A stretch of DNA of 64,000 nt from positions 372,001-436,000 of the forward strand of contig NZ_JAIVLG010000002.1 in assembly GCF_020524545.1 (NCBI RefSeq). Reading direction: 5' to 3'. Position 1 is the stretch's first letter. Each line of letters starts with the position of its first letter. This document shows, one piece after another, positions 1 through 8,116 of this stretch. Source of the stretch: Microbacterium paraoxydans (GTDB taxonomy: Bacteria; Actinomycetota; Actinomycetes; Actinomycetales; Microbacteriaceae). The notes under the pieces are model-generated. The model ran no database searches. It was not told the origin of the DNA and was given only the letters and a program-made list of their open reading frames with translations. A program made the translations under genes and the position numbers.

Positions 1-1142
1 TCGCCTATCTCGTCGCGGTGGCGAATCCGGCCGACGAGATGTCGGTGCGCCGCATCCTGAACAAGCCGCGCCGAGGCATCGGCGACGTGACCGAGACGGC
101 GATCGCTCGCTTCGCCGAAGAGCAGGGCATCAGCTTCCGTGACGCGCTGTCGATGCCGGCTCAGCTCGGCGTCGGACCGAAGATCCAGTCGGCGATCGGA
201 CAGCTCGATGCGGTACTGGCCGAAGCCAGTGCGATCCTGACCCCGGCCAGCGGCGAGCTCCCACCGCCCACGGCCGTCGCCGACGGACTGAGCCTGCTGT
301 TGGGCAAGAGCGGCTACCTCGACGCCCTGCGCGCGAGTCGTGATCCGCAGGACGAGGCGCGCGTCGAGAACCTCGACGAGTTCGTGGCGGTGGCCCGCGA
401 CTTCGCACGCAACAACCCCGAAGGCACGATCGTCGACTTCCTCACCGAAGTGGCCTTGGTGTCGGACGCCGATGACCTCGACGACGAATCCGGTTCGGTC
501 TCGCTCATGACGATGCACACGGCGAAGGGTCTCGAGTACGACGCCGTGTTCGTCACGGGCGTCGAAGAAGACCTGATCCCGCATCGCATCTCGGCCGGGG
601 AGCCGGGCGGACCGCAGGAGGAGCGTCGGCTCTTCTACGTCGGCATCACACGAGCGCGCAAGCGGCTGCACCTGTCGCTCGCGATGACCAGGGCCCAGTT
701 CGGCGAAGTGACCGTCGCGATGCCCAGTCGCTTCTTGCAGGAGATCCCCTCGGGACTCATCGACTGGCGTCAGTCACCCGGCGACGTGAACTCGCGCGGG
801 GGGATGCAGTCCCGCGCCCTCAACGCGCGACGCCAGGGCGGATTCGGCGGTTCGGGCTCCGGATCGGGCGATCGCTTCGCCGTCAAGGCGCTTCCCGGTC
901 GAGATTCCCTCAAGCCGCTGTCGACGGCGATGGACAAGTTCCCCAATCGCGTCACGGCCAAGATGCGCGACAACGGCGATCTCGAGCTCGCCGCCGGTGA
1001 CCGCATCCGTCACGTCGACTTCGGCGAGGGGCGGGTCGATGCGGTGACGGGCGAGGGCGCGAAGCGCATCGCTCATGTGCGATTCGACGCGTCAGGGCAG
1101 AAGAAGCTCCTCATCAAGGTCGCACCGATCGAGAAGATCTGA
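1..1142 (+). CDS. pcrA: ATP-dependent DNA helicase PcrA/UvrD, C-terminal part
   Basis: This is the C-terminal part of a superfamily 1A 3'-5' DNA helicase of repair and replication. The reading frame is open from base 3, so the start lies upstream of the window. Visible helicase motifs are the block starting MTMHTAKGLEYDAVFVTGVE (motif V region, encoded near 510-570) and EERRLFYVGITRARKRL (motif VI, near 620-670). They are followed by a low-complexity Gly/Ser linker and a short C-terminal module (DRIRHVDFGEGRV) typical of the PcrA tail that binds RNA polymerase. The Walker A region is outside the window. PcrA is favoured over other UvrD-like helicases because of this C-terminal module; that is family knowledge, not tested here. 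Confidence 0.9.
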   Translation, partial: AYLVAVANPADEMSVRRILNKPRRGIGDVTETAIARFAEEQGISFRDALSMPAQLGVGPKIQSAIGQLDAVLAEASAILTPASGELPPPTAVADGLSLLLGKSGYLDALRASRDPQDEARVENLDEFVAVARDFARNNPEGTIVDFLTEVALVSDADDLDDESGSVSLMTMHTAKGLEYDAVFVTGVEEDLIPHRISAGEPGGPQEERRLFYVGITRARKRLHLSLAMTRAQFGEVTVAMPSRFLQEIPSGLIDWRQSPGDVNSRGGMQSRALNARRQGGFGGSGSGSGDRFAVKALPGRDSLKPLSTAMDKFPNRVTAKMRDNGDLELAAGDRIRHVDFGEGRVDAVTGEGAKRIAHVRFDASGQKKLLIKVAPIEKI

Positions 1143-1193
1143 CCTCCGGTCCCCGGCGAAACACTGACCGGATTGCCGGTTAGGCTGGCTGAT

Positions 1194-2381
1194 ATGGCCC
1201 TCTTCTCCCGCCGCAAGAAGTCCGGTGACGATGCCGTCGCCCCCACCGCCGACGCCGTCGAGACGGAAGCAGGGGCGCTCGACTCCGACGCCGTGGTCGC
1301 CGACGAAGCCTCGGCTGACGCCGGTGCCGTCGACGCCGGTGCCGTCGACGCCGGTGCCGTCGACGCCGGTGCCGTCGACGCCCCCTCGATCGGCATCTCC
1401 GTGCAGGCCTTCCGCGGCGTCGGCGCCGAGGCCGGTCCGGAGGTGGCGCTGCCCAGCGCCGAGACGGCGCCCGCGGCGGCCCCTGCTGCGCCTCGCGCAC
1501 CGCAGGCCCCGACGGCGCCACAGGAAGAGCCCCAGGAACGACGTCTGCCCCTTGCGTCGCCGCTGCCGCCGGAGCAGACCGAGACCGTCGCCGGGATGAA
1601 GGACAACGTCCTGCTCCGGGAGGCGCTCACCGAGATCGAAGCGGGGGCGACCAACGAGCAGCTGTTGGGCGTGATGCGCCAGGCGCTCCAGGGACACCTC
1701 TACATCCGCGTGAACGGTGACGCCCGCGCGCAGATCAGCGAGGGCAAGCCCCTCTCCGTCGCCGTCGTCCGCGACAACGACGACCGCCAGTTCATGCTCG
1801 CTTTCAGCTCGGCGTCCGCCGTCCGCGACTCCGTGCAGCTCGAGCCGGACCCGGCTGCGACCTCCGCCGTCGCGCAGCCCGTGACGTCGGTGCTGCAGCA
1901 GGTCGTGGCGGGGGACTTCGCAGGGCTCATCGTCGACAACGCGTCCGCCCCTCACCGCGTGGTCTTCCCGACCGAGTTGCTGCAGAAGACGCTCGACCAG
2001 GCCGACGTCGACATGACCGTGAAGTCGATCCTGGCAGCGCCCCGTGCCCAGGATTCGGCTGTCAAGGTCGGAGAGGCCCTGGCGACCAAGCGCATGTGGG
2101 TGGCGGTCAACGACGGCTCCGGCAGCGGCCAGGTCGGCATCGCCGAGGCCCGGACCCCCGACGGGCGACGGTTCCTTCAGCTCTTCTCGCACCCGCTCGA
2201 GGTCATCGCGCTCGGCCGGGGTGACCGTCCGCTCCCGTTCGAGCCGACGCAGCTCGCGAAGGTCCTCACGAGTCACTCCGAGATGGGTGGCGTGATCGTC
2301 GACCCCGCGGGCCCGTCGATCATCGTCGAGCGGGATGCCCTCACGCCGGTCCTGGTGCTCGCGGTCGACCTCGGCGACTGA
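1194..2381 (+). CDS. SseB-family protein with N-terminal AGAVD repeats
   Basis: A 395-residue protein. The first ~130 residues are low-complexity Ala/Pro/Asp-rich sequence with four copies of AGAVD. The rest resembles SseB-family proteins (tandem SseB-like segments from about residue 140 to the end), whose role is poorly defined; SseB was described as a rhodanese-associated sensitivity factor, so no reaction is claimed. The ATG at 1194 is preferred over the upstream TTG at 1173, because TAGGCT at 1181-1186 fits a -10 element 7 nt before the ATG, implying a leaderless mRNA, and MALFSRRKK is a natural N-terminus. There is no signal peptide, so it is probably cytoplasmic. Confidence 0.75.
   Translation: MALFSRRKKSGDDAVAPTADAVETEAGALDSDAVVADEASADAGAVDAGAVDAGAVDAGAVDAPSIGISVQAFRGVGAEAGPEVALPSAETAPAAAPAAPRAPQAPTAPQEEPQERRLPLASPLPPEQTETVAGMKDNVLLREALTEIEAGATNEQLLGVMRQALQGHLYIRVNGDARAQISEGKPLSVAVVRDNDDRQFMLAFSSASAVRDSVQLEPDPAATSAVAQPVTSVLQQVVAGDFAGLIVDNASAPHRVVFPTELLQKTLDQADVDMTVKSILAAPRAQDSAVKVGEALATKRMWVAVNDGSGSGQVGIAEARTPDGRRFLQLFSHPLEVIALGRGDRPLPFEPTQLAKVLTSHSEMGGVIVDPAGPSIIVERDALTPVLVLAVDLGD
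1317..1381 (+). repeat. 15-bp tandem repeat (AGAVD codons)
   Basis: Four near-perfect copies of GACGCCGGTGCCGTC lie in frame inside the SseB-like gene. Each adds five residues (DAGAV). The unit is a multiple of three, so copy-number change would keep the frame. It could vary between strains. Confidence 0.85.
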
Positions 2382-2449
2382 CCGGCACCGTCGCTCCTGC
2401 GGGCGGGCGCGGGGTTCCGTCCGGCTGAGCATCGCTCTAGGGTCGGAGC

Positions 2450-3523
2450 ATGGCCTCAGAACGTGTGACCCTGACCGTGGTCGACTCGGACGGAGAGCGG
2501 GAGGTCGCGCTCTCCAGTCCCAACAGGGTGGTGTGGCCGGACCTCGGGATCACGAAGGCCGAGCTCGCCGACTACGTGCAGCAAGTCTCGGTGCCCTTCC
2601 TCGCGGCGAACGGGAACCGGCCGGTGTCGCTGGAGCGCTTCCGTGACGGCGTCGGTCCCTCGGGCGGCCCGAAGGCGGAGGGATTCTTCTCGAAGAACCC
2701 GCCCAAGGGCACTCCGGACTACGTCGATGCGGTGACCGTGACCTACAACAGCGGACGCCGGCATCCGCAGATCGTGCTGAACCGCTCGAGCGCGATCGTC
2801 TGGGCGGTCCAGATGAACACGATCGTGTTCCACCCCTGGGCATCGCTCGCGACCGACGCCGACGACCCGGTCGAGCTGCGCATCGACCTGGACCCGCAGC
2901 CGGGGACGGATTTCGCGGACGCGGTGACGGCCGCGCACACGCTACGTGAAGTGCTGCGTGAGGCGGGCCTGGAGGCGTTCGCCAAGACCAGCGGCAACCG
3001 CGGACTGCACGTGTTCGCGCCGATCGAGCCGACCCATGAGTTCCTCGATGTGCGTCATGCCGTGATCGCGGCGGGGCGTGAACTGGAGCGTCGGATGCCG
3101 GATCAGGTCACGACGAACTGGTGGAAGGAGGAGCGCGGGGAGCGGATCTTCGTCGACTTCAACCAGGCGAACCGCGACCGCACGATGGCCGGTGCCTACA
3201 GCCCTCGCGCGCTGCCGGGAGCGACGGTGTCGACGCCGGTGGCCTGGGAGGAACTCGACGGGCTGGATCCGCGGACGTTCACGGTGCGCACGATTCCGCA
3301 GCGCCTGGATGAGATCGGCGATCCCTGGGTGACCATGCAGGAGACAGCGGGCCGGATCGACACCCTGCTGGCCTGGTGGGAGCGGGACAAGGAGAACGGG
3401 CTGGGGGAGCTGCCGTTTCCCCCGGAGTTCCCGAAGATGCCGGGAGAGCCGCCTCGCGTGCAGCCCAGCAAGAAGGTCGCGGCCAACTGGGAGGACGACG
3501 GCACTCCTGCCGAGAAGGGGTGA
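2450..3523 (+). CDS. LigD-type NHEJ polymerase (primase/polymerase domain protein)
   Basis: A 357-residue stand-alone polymerase domain of the LigD type (archaeo-eukaryotic primase fold), which adds ribo- or deoxynucleotides at double-strand-break ends in bacterial non-homologous end joining. The catalytic aspartates are visible in RIDLDPQPG (D146, D148) and in IFVDFNQANRDRT (D236); the nucleotide-binding segment is TSGNRGLHVF (residues 180-189). The length matches a polymerase domain without ligase or phosphoesterase modules. The ATG at 2450 sits 6 nt after TAGGGT (2438-2443), a leaderless arrangement. Its neighbour on the other strand, an ATP-dependent ligase, ends 7 bp away, so the two NHEJ-like activities are convergent genes. 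No Ku gene is visible in the window. Confidence 0.9.
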   Translation: MASERVTLTVVDSDGEREVALSSPNRVVWPDLGITKAELADYVQQVSVPFLAANGNRPVSLERFRDGVGPSGGPKAEGFFSKNPPKGTPDYVDAVTVTYNSGRRHPQIVLNRSSAIVWAVQMNTIVFHPWASLATDADDPVELRIDLDPQPGTDFADAVTAAHTLREVLREAGLEAFAKTSGNRGLHVFAPIEPTHEFLDVRHAVIAAGRELERRMPDQVTTNWWKEERGERIFVDFNQANRDRTMAGAYSPRALPGATVSTPVAWEELDGLDPRTFTVRTIPQRLDEIGDPWVTMQETAGRIDTLLAWWERDKENGLGELPFPPEFPKMPGEPPRVQPSKKVAANWEDDGTPAEKG

Positions 3524-3529
3524 GCGCGT

Positions 3530-4573
3530 TCAGCGGAGGACGTCGGCGAGGTCGTAGCCTGCGACGGTGTCGAGCTGGTCGTATGTGCACGAGCGGGCGT
3601 CGCGATCCGGCCGCCAGCGCTCGAACTGCACGGTGTGACGGAAGCGGGCACCTTCGAGCTGGTCGTAGCGCACCTCGAGCACACGCTCCGGGCGCAGCCG
3701 GACGAACGAGACATCCGTTCCACCGCTGAATCGCGAGCGCTCACCCTCCGCGGTCACCGCTTCGCCCGCGTCGTCACGTTCCACCAGGGGGGCGAGTTCC
3801 TCGACGAGCTCGTGCCGTCGCACGTCGGTCCAGGCCGCGACGCCACCGACCTGACGGAGCACACCGTCGTCTCCGTACAGTCCCACCAGCAGTGAACCGA
3901 CCCCCGAACCCGACTTGTGGACGCGGTAGCCGAGTGCGACCACGTCGGCGGTGCGCGCGTGCTTGACCTTGAACAGCGTGCGCTTGCCCGGGGCGTAGGG
4001 CTGCGCGAGCGGCTTGGCGACGACCCCGTCGAGGCCTGCGCCTTCGAACTCCGCGAGCCAGCGGACGGCCGCATCGTGATCCCTCGTCGTCCTGGTGAGG
4101 TGAAGCGGATGCTCCACGGATGCCAGGAGCGCCTCGAGGCGCGTCCGCCGGGACTCGAAGGGCTCGGTGAGGAGGTCGTCGTCGCCGGCGGCGAGCAGGT
4201 CGAAGGCGATGAACATCGCCGGGGTCGAGGCCGCGAGCGTGGCGACACGGGAGGCTGCGGGGTGGATGCGCTGACTCAGCGCCTCCCAGTCCAGGCGCTG
4301 GGATCCCGGCGCGCCGGTGGCGACGACGATCTCGCCGTCGAGCAGGCACGGACCGGGGAGCAGCTCGGGGATGGCCTCGACCAGCTCCGGGAAGTAGCGC
4401 GTGAGAGGCTTCGCTCCGCGTGAGCCGATCTCGACGGTCTCGCCGTCCCAGGCGATGAGCCCGCGGAAGCCGTCCCATTTCGGCTCGTACAGGAGTCCGC
4501 CCTGAACCTTCTCCGGAGGAGGAACCGTGGGGACCGCCTTGGCGAGCATCGGCGCGGGGATCTCGTAGCGCAT
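3530..4573 (-). CDS. ATP-dependent DNA ligase
   Basis: An ATP-dependent DNA ligase of 347 residues, resembling the ligase module of LigD or LigC. The adenylation motif I is EPKWDGFRG, with the nucleophilic Lys at residue 32. Motif CLLDGEIVV follows, then LDGVVAKPL and TLFKVKHART (motifs IV and V region), and the C-terminal part should be an OB fold. I chose ATG at 4573 (MRYEIPAPMLAKAV) rather than the GTG at 4627, because the first 18 residues of the longer form are low-complexity and ligases of this type start with PMLA near the N-terminus. It converges on the LigD-type polymerase gene. Probable role: sealing breaks in end joining together with that polymerase. Confidence 0.88.
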   Translation of the reverse strand: MRYEIPAPMLAKAVPTVPPPEKVQGGLLYEPKWDGFRGLIAWDGETVEIGSRGAKPLTRYFPELVEAIPELLPGPCLLDGEIVVATGAPGSQRLDWEALSQRIHPAASRVATLAASTPAMFIAFDLLAAGDDDLLTEPFESRRTRLEALLASVEHPLHLTRTTRDHDAAVRWLAEFEGAGLDGVVAKPLAQPYAPGKRTLFKVKHARTADVVALGYRVHKSGSGVGSLLVGLYGDDGVLRQVGGVAAWTDVRRHELVEELAPLVERDDAGEAVTAEGERSRFSGGTDVSFVRLRPERVLEVRYDQLEGARFRHTVQFERWRPDRDARSCTYDQLDTVAGYDLADVLR

Positions 4574-4723
4574 GCTCCCATCCTGGTCCTCGGCGGTGCG
4601 GGGCGGAAGAGTGGGGTGGGTGTTCACGTCTCCGCAGAAACCGATGATGATTGCGGCGGTTCCCCCATGATTCTCAGGGCTACGGGGGCAGCGCGTCCCG
4701 TTCTTGAGGAGTCGTGAACGTGC

Positions 4724-6175
4724 TCAGTCGAACAGATCGGACAGTGTCGCGGTCGAGCCGGCGTCGTGCAGCGCCGTGCGGGCGGCATGCCAACCGGCCA
4801 TGCCGTTGACGGACGGGCCCGGAGGAGTCGAGGCGGAGGCCAGGTAGACGCCCGGCATCGGGGTACGCCACGGGGCAGGGGAGAGTATCGGTCGACGAAG
4901 GGCCTGACGCATGTCGAACATCCCGCCGGAGATGTCGCCGCCGATCTCCGCGGGATTGATCGCCTCGCGCGACGACGCCGGCACCGCGTGGTGGGCGAGG
5001 ACGAGGTCGCGGAACCCCGGGGCGAACCGTTCGACCTGCGCGGTGATGAGCTCCGTGGGATCGAGGTCGGAGCTCGGCGGCACGTGGATGTACGCCCAGA
5101 GCACGGCCTTGCCCGTGGGCGCACGGGAGTCGTCGAGCACGGACGGCTGCACGGCGAGGACGAAAGGACGCTCGCTGACCCTTCCGGCCGCGACCGCGTT
5201 CTCGCTCGCCCACACCTCGGCTCTGGTGCCGCCGAGGTGCACGGTAGCAGCCTGTCCGACCTCGGGGTTCGTCCAGGGAACGGGGCCGTCCAGGGCGAAG
5301 TCGACCTTCGCCGCACCGGGCCCGTAGCGATAGGTGCCGATGGCCCGGGCATAGCTCGGCGGAACGTCGGAGTGCGTGAGGGCGAGTCGGGGAGATGTGT
5401 TCAGGATCAGCAGGTCGCCCCGCCGCGGGTCGCCCCAGTCCAGCCTCTCGAGGTCCGTGACCCGCGCACCGGTCTCGACGGCCCCACCGTGCGCCTCGAG
5501 GTCGGCGACCAGGGCATCGGCGATCCGTTGCGCACCACCGCGTGGAAGAGGCCAGCCTCCGGCGTGCCCCAGGGCAGCCAGCAGGAGGCCGGCCGCGGCC
5601 CCCGCGAGGGAGGGGAGCGGCGCGTTGCCGTGAGCGACGGCCCCCGCCAGGAGCGCAGCAGCCTCTTCCGTGCGGAAAGAGGAAGCGGCCAGCGGAGTGC
5701 CCTGTTCGAGCATCCGGATCGCATAGCGCAGGGCGGTCAACGGATCCCGGGGGACTCGGAGCAGCTGATCGCCCGTGAAGTCCACGACGCCGTCGATGTG
5801 CGCGGTCAACGGCCGGATGCGGGTGCGCCAGGCATCGCCGTCCGCCCCGAGCGCGGTCGCCGTCCGGTCGAGGTCGCGCCAGGCGATCGCCGCCCTTCCG
5901 CCGTCGAGCGGGTGCGCATAGGAGGCCTCGGGGCGGAGCCACTCCAGACGCCGTTCGAGACCGAATGCCTGGAAGAAGGGTGAGGCCAGGGCGGTCGGGT
6001 GCACGGTGGAGCAGACGTCGTGCCGGAACCCCGCAAGCGTCGACTCGGCCGTGCGGAGGCCGCCCCCGACCGTGTCGGCCGCTTCGAGCACCTGCACCGC
6101 GTACCCGGCGCGCGCGAGGGTCACCGCGGCGGCGAGCCCGTTGGGACCGGAACCGATGATCGTCGCCCGCGCCAT
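4724..6175 (-). CDS. FAD-dependent phytoene-desaturase-like oxidoreductase
   Basis: A 483-residue NAD(P)/FAD-dependent oxidoreductase of the phytoene dehydrogenase/CrtI-like class. The N-terminus has the Rossmann dinucleotide motif IIGSGPNGLAAA followed by VLEAADTVGGGLRT, the usual FAD-binding pair. The start is the ATG at 6175; an in-frame extension to 6784 would run through the next gene and lacks the flavoprotein N-terminus. CAGACT lies 6 nt before the ATG on the minus strand, matching the leaderless pattern seen elsewhere. There are no carotenoid genes beside it, so a substrate cannot be assigned. It is divergent from the small Cys-tailed gene at 6248. Confidence 0.85.
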   Translation of the reverse strand: MARATIIGSGPNGLAAAVTLARAGYAVQVLEAADTVGGGLRTAESTLAGFRHDVCSTVHPTALASPFFQAFGLERRLEWLRPEASYAHPLDGGRAAIAWRDLDRTATALGADGDAWRTRIRPLTAHIDGVVDFTGDQLLRVPRDPLTALRYAIRMLEQGTPLAASSFRTEEAAALLAGAVAHGNAPLPSLAGAAAGLLLAALGHAGGWPLPRGGAQRIADALVADLEAHGGAVETGARVTDLERLDWGDPRRGDLLILNTSPRLALTHSDVPPSYARAIGTYRYGPGAAKVDFALDGPVPWTNPEVGQAATVHLGGTRAEVWASENAVAAGRVSERPFVLAVQPSVLDDSRAPTGKAVLWAYIHVPPSSDLDPTELITAQVERFAPGFRDLVLAHHAVPASSREAINPAEIGGDISGGMFDMRQALRRPILSPAPWRTPMPGVYLASASTPPGPSVNGMAGWHAARTALHDAGSTATLSDLFD

Positions 6176-6247
6176 TCCGCCAGTCTGGCACGCCGCCACC
6201 GCCGACACGGTCGAGAACTCCTCTCCCGGCGTGCGATCCTGGAGGAG

Positions 6248-6736
6248 ATGAAAGAAGTTCAGGGGCCGACCCCCGCAGGCACCTCCCGTCCCTACCGCTC
6301 CCTCCCCGAAGCGCTGCGCGCGCACCGGATCGACCCGTCGAACCATGCGTTCATCACGGCCATCGTCGAGGCGATCGGGATCAGCTCGTTCATCGACCGC
6401 GGGCGCTACATCGAGGCGATCCGTCGCGGCGAGGGCGCATCCCTGCACATCGGTCGCACGTACACGAACGGCTTCACGGAAGATGAGCGGATCGTGGTGG
6501 GCGCGGCGCCTCTTCGCCTGCAGCCGAGCGAGGGGCGCGCGCCGTACTTCTACGTGAGCCACCCGAGCGAGTTCATCCCGCTCTCGCCGGCGCGCGCCGC
6601 CAAGCGCACGACGACTCCACGCGTCGCGGCGCCCCGCGCCGAGAAGGCACCGAAGCCGGTCGAGGAACGCGACTACGGCGTGTGCGACGAGTGCTTCATG
6701 GTGAAGACCCCGTCCGGCGGCTGCGGCTGCGGCTGA
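6248..6736 (+). CDS. hypothetical protein with C-terminal Cys cluster
   Basis: A 162-residue protein I do not recognise by name. The central part (residues ~20-110) is compact and charged. A linker rich in Ala, Pro, Lys and Arg follows. The C-terminus ends VCDECFMVKTPSGGCGCG, a CxxC plus CxC arrangement that could bind zinc. The ATG at 6248 has GGAGG only 2-3 nt upstream, too close for a strong ribosome site, so the start is somewhat uncertain. The gene ends 11 bp before a long inverted repeat shared with another locus (56903-56963). Confidence 0.7.
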   Translation: MKEVQGPTPAGTSRPYRSLPEALRAHRIDPSNHAFITAIVEAIGISSFIDRGRYIEAIRRGEGASLHIGRTYTNGFTEDERIVVGAAPLRLQPSEGRAPYFYVSHPSEFIPLSPARAAKRTTTPRVAAPRAEKAPKPVEERDYGVCDECFMVKTPSGGCGCG

Positions 6737-6747
6737 GCGTGACGCCG

Positions 6748-6809
6748 CTTCGAATCGCGCAAAGGGCTCCGAAATCGGCGTCAAACGGGCAACTTGCGCG
6801 ATTCGAAAG
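6748..6809. repeat. REP-like inverted repeat, copy A
   Basis: The arms TTCGAATCGCGCAA (6749-6762) and TTGCGCGATTCGAA (6794-6807) are perfect 14-bp complements, with a 31-nt loop. It lies between the convergent ends of the Cys-tailed gene and the acyl-CoA dehydrogenase and may act as a bidirectional terminator. The same arms with a different loop of the same length are at 56903-56963. Confidence 0.85.
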
Positions 6810-6817
6810 CTGGGGCC

Positions 6818-8053
6818 TCAGGCGAACGCACTCATCCCGGTGATGTCGCGGCCGAGCAGCAGTGCCTGGACGCTCTCGGTTCCCTCGTACGTGTGGATGG
6901 CCTCGATGTCGGCCATGTGCTGCATGACACCGTTCTCGAGCAGGATGCCGTTACCGCCGAGCAGGTCGCGAGCGGTCGATGCGATGCGTCGCGCGGCACG
7001 GGTGTTGTGGAACTTCGCGAGCGAGGCCTGGGTCGGGCGCAGCTCGCCCGCCGTCTCGAGGTCGGCCATCCGCCGGCAGTACAACTGCATGGCGGTGAGG
7101 TCCTCGAGCATGTGGGTGAGCCGCTCCTGCACCATCTGGAACTTCGCGAGCGGCTTCCCGAACTGCACCCGCTGCATGGCGTAGGCCAGCGCCGCCTCGT
7201 AGCAGGCCGTCGCATGTCCGAGCGCGGACCACGCGACACCCGAGCGGGTCGCGTACAGCACGGTCGATGCGTCCTTGAAGCTCGTGGTCCCCGGCAGGAC
7301 GGCATCCAGCGGCACCCGAACGTCGTCGAGGACGATGTGCGCCTGGTGGATCGCGCGCAGCGAGGCCTTGCCCCGGATCACACTGCCCGTGTACCCGGGG
7401 GTCTCCTGCTCGACGAGGAAACAGCGCACGGCGCCGTGTTCGGCGGCGCCCTCGTCGTCGACGCGTGCCCACACGAACGTGATCCCGCCGGAGGCGCCGT
7501 TGCCGATCCACTTCTTCGTGCCGCGGATGACCCAGGTGTCGCCGTCGCGGCGGGCCACCGTCTCGAGCGAGACCGAGTCGGAGCCGTGGTCGGGTTCGGT
7601 CAGCGCGAACGAGCCGAGCACAGAGCCGTCGGCGAGTGCCGTGAGCCATCGGTCCTGCTGGGCGGGGGAGCCGAACAGGGCGAGGGTCCGCAGCGCGAGG
7701 CCGCCCTGCACCGCGAGGATCGTGCCCAGCGATCCGTCGCCGCGCGAGATCTCCATGTTCACGAGGCCGGCGGCGAGCGGGGACAGGCGCGTGAGTGCGG
7801 GGTGCTGGATGCCGTCGACCACGAGGTCCATCTCGCCCATCCGGCGAGCGGCGTCGAGCGGGTACTCCGCGCGATCCCACGCGTCCGCCATCTGCGCAGC
7901 GACCTCGTCGGTGTAGGACTTCGCCCGATCCCACGCCTCGCGGTCGGCGGTGGGGATGTCGGCGAAGACGGCGTAGTAGTCGCTGTCTCGACGTCCGGTG
8001 ATGTCGTAGGACGAGACACGCTCGCCGGGGAACGGTGCGGCTTCGATGCTCAT
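6818..8053 (-). CDS. acyl-CoA dehydrogenase (glutaryl-CoA dehydrogenase-like)
   Basis: A 411-residue flavoprotein that should oxidise an acyl-CoA to the enoyl-CoA and pass electrons to ETF. Signature segments are SFALTEPDHGSD (FAD and substrate-binding region), GTKKWIGNGASG, VQFGKPLAKFQMVQERL, RDLLGGNGILLENGVMQ and the C-terminal TYEGTESVQALLLGRDITG. The Glu in YEGT (about residue 390) is at the catalytic-base position of glutaryl-CoA dehydrogenases. The start has a good site, AAGGAG, a few bases before the ATG. A TetR gene lies 63 bp upstream on the same strand and a short palindrome (8073-8085) in the gap is a plausible operator. Substrate chain length cannot be fixed from sequence alone. 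Confidence 0.9.
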   Translation of the reverse strand: MSIEAAPFPGERVSSYDITGRRDSDYYAVFADIPTADREAWDRAKSYTDEVAAQMADAWDRAEYPLDAARRMGEMDLVVDGIQHPALTRLSPLAAGLVNMEISRGDGSLGTILAVQGGLALRTLALFGSPAQQDRWLTALADGSVLGSFALTEPDHGSDSVSLETVARRDGDTWVIRGTKKWIGNGASGGITFVWARVDDEGAAEHGAVRCFLVEQETPGYTGSVIRGKASLRAIHQAHIVLDDVRVPLDAVLPGTTSFKDASTVLYATRSGVAWSALGHATACYEAALAYAMQRVQFGKPLAKFQMVQERLTHMLEDLTAMQLYCRRMADLETAGELRPTQASLAKFHNTRAARRIASTARDLLGGNGILLENGVMQHMADIEAIHTYEGTESVQALLLGRDITGMSAFA

Positions 8054-8072
8054 GGGGCTCCTTCGTGGACCT

Positions 8073-8085
8073 GAGTATCGTACTC
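8073..8085. promoter_or_regulatory. possible TetR operator upstream of acyl-CoA dehydrogenase
   Basis: The palindrome GAGTA-TCG-TACTC sits 20 bp before the dehydrogenase start, and its minus-strand centre (TACGAT) could be the -10 element. Repressor binding there would block the promoter. Short, so moderate support. Confidence 0.45.
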
Positions 8086-8116
8086 CTCGACACTCGGTTT
8101 CACGACCCTCGGGCGC

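Noticed and set aside
1317-1381. Repeats considered as a CRISPR-like array
   Set aside because: The units are 15 bp with no spacers and lie in frame in a gene. No CRISPR array is present in the window.
6176-6784. Extension of the FAD oxidoreductase to 6784
   Set aside because: It crosses the Cys-tailed gene on the other strand and the REP-like repeat; the Rossmann motif starts at the 6175 ATG.
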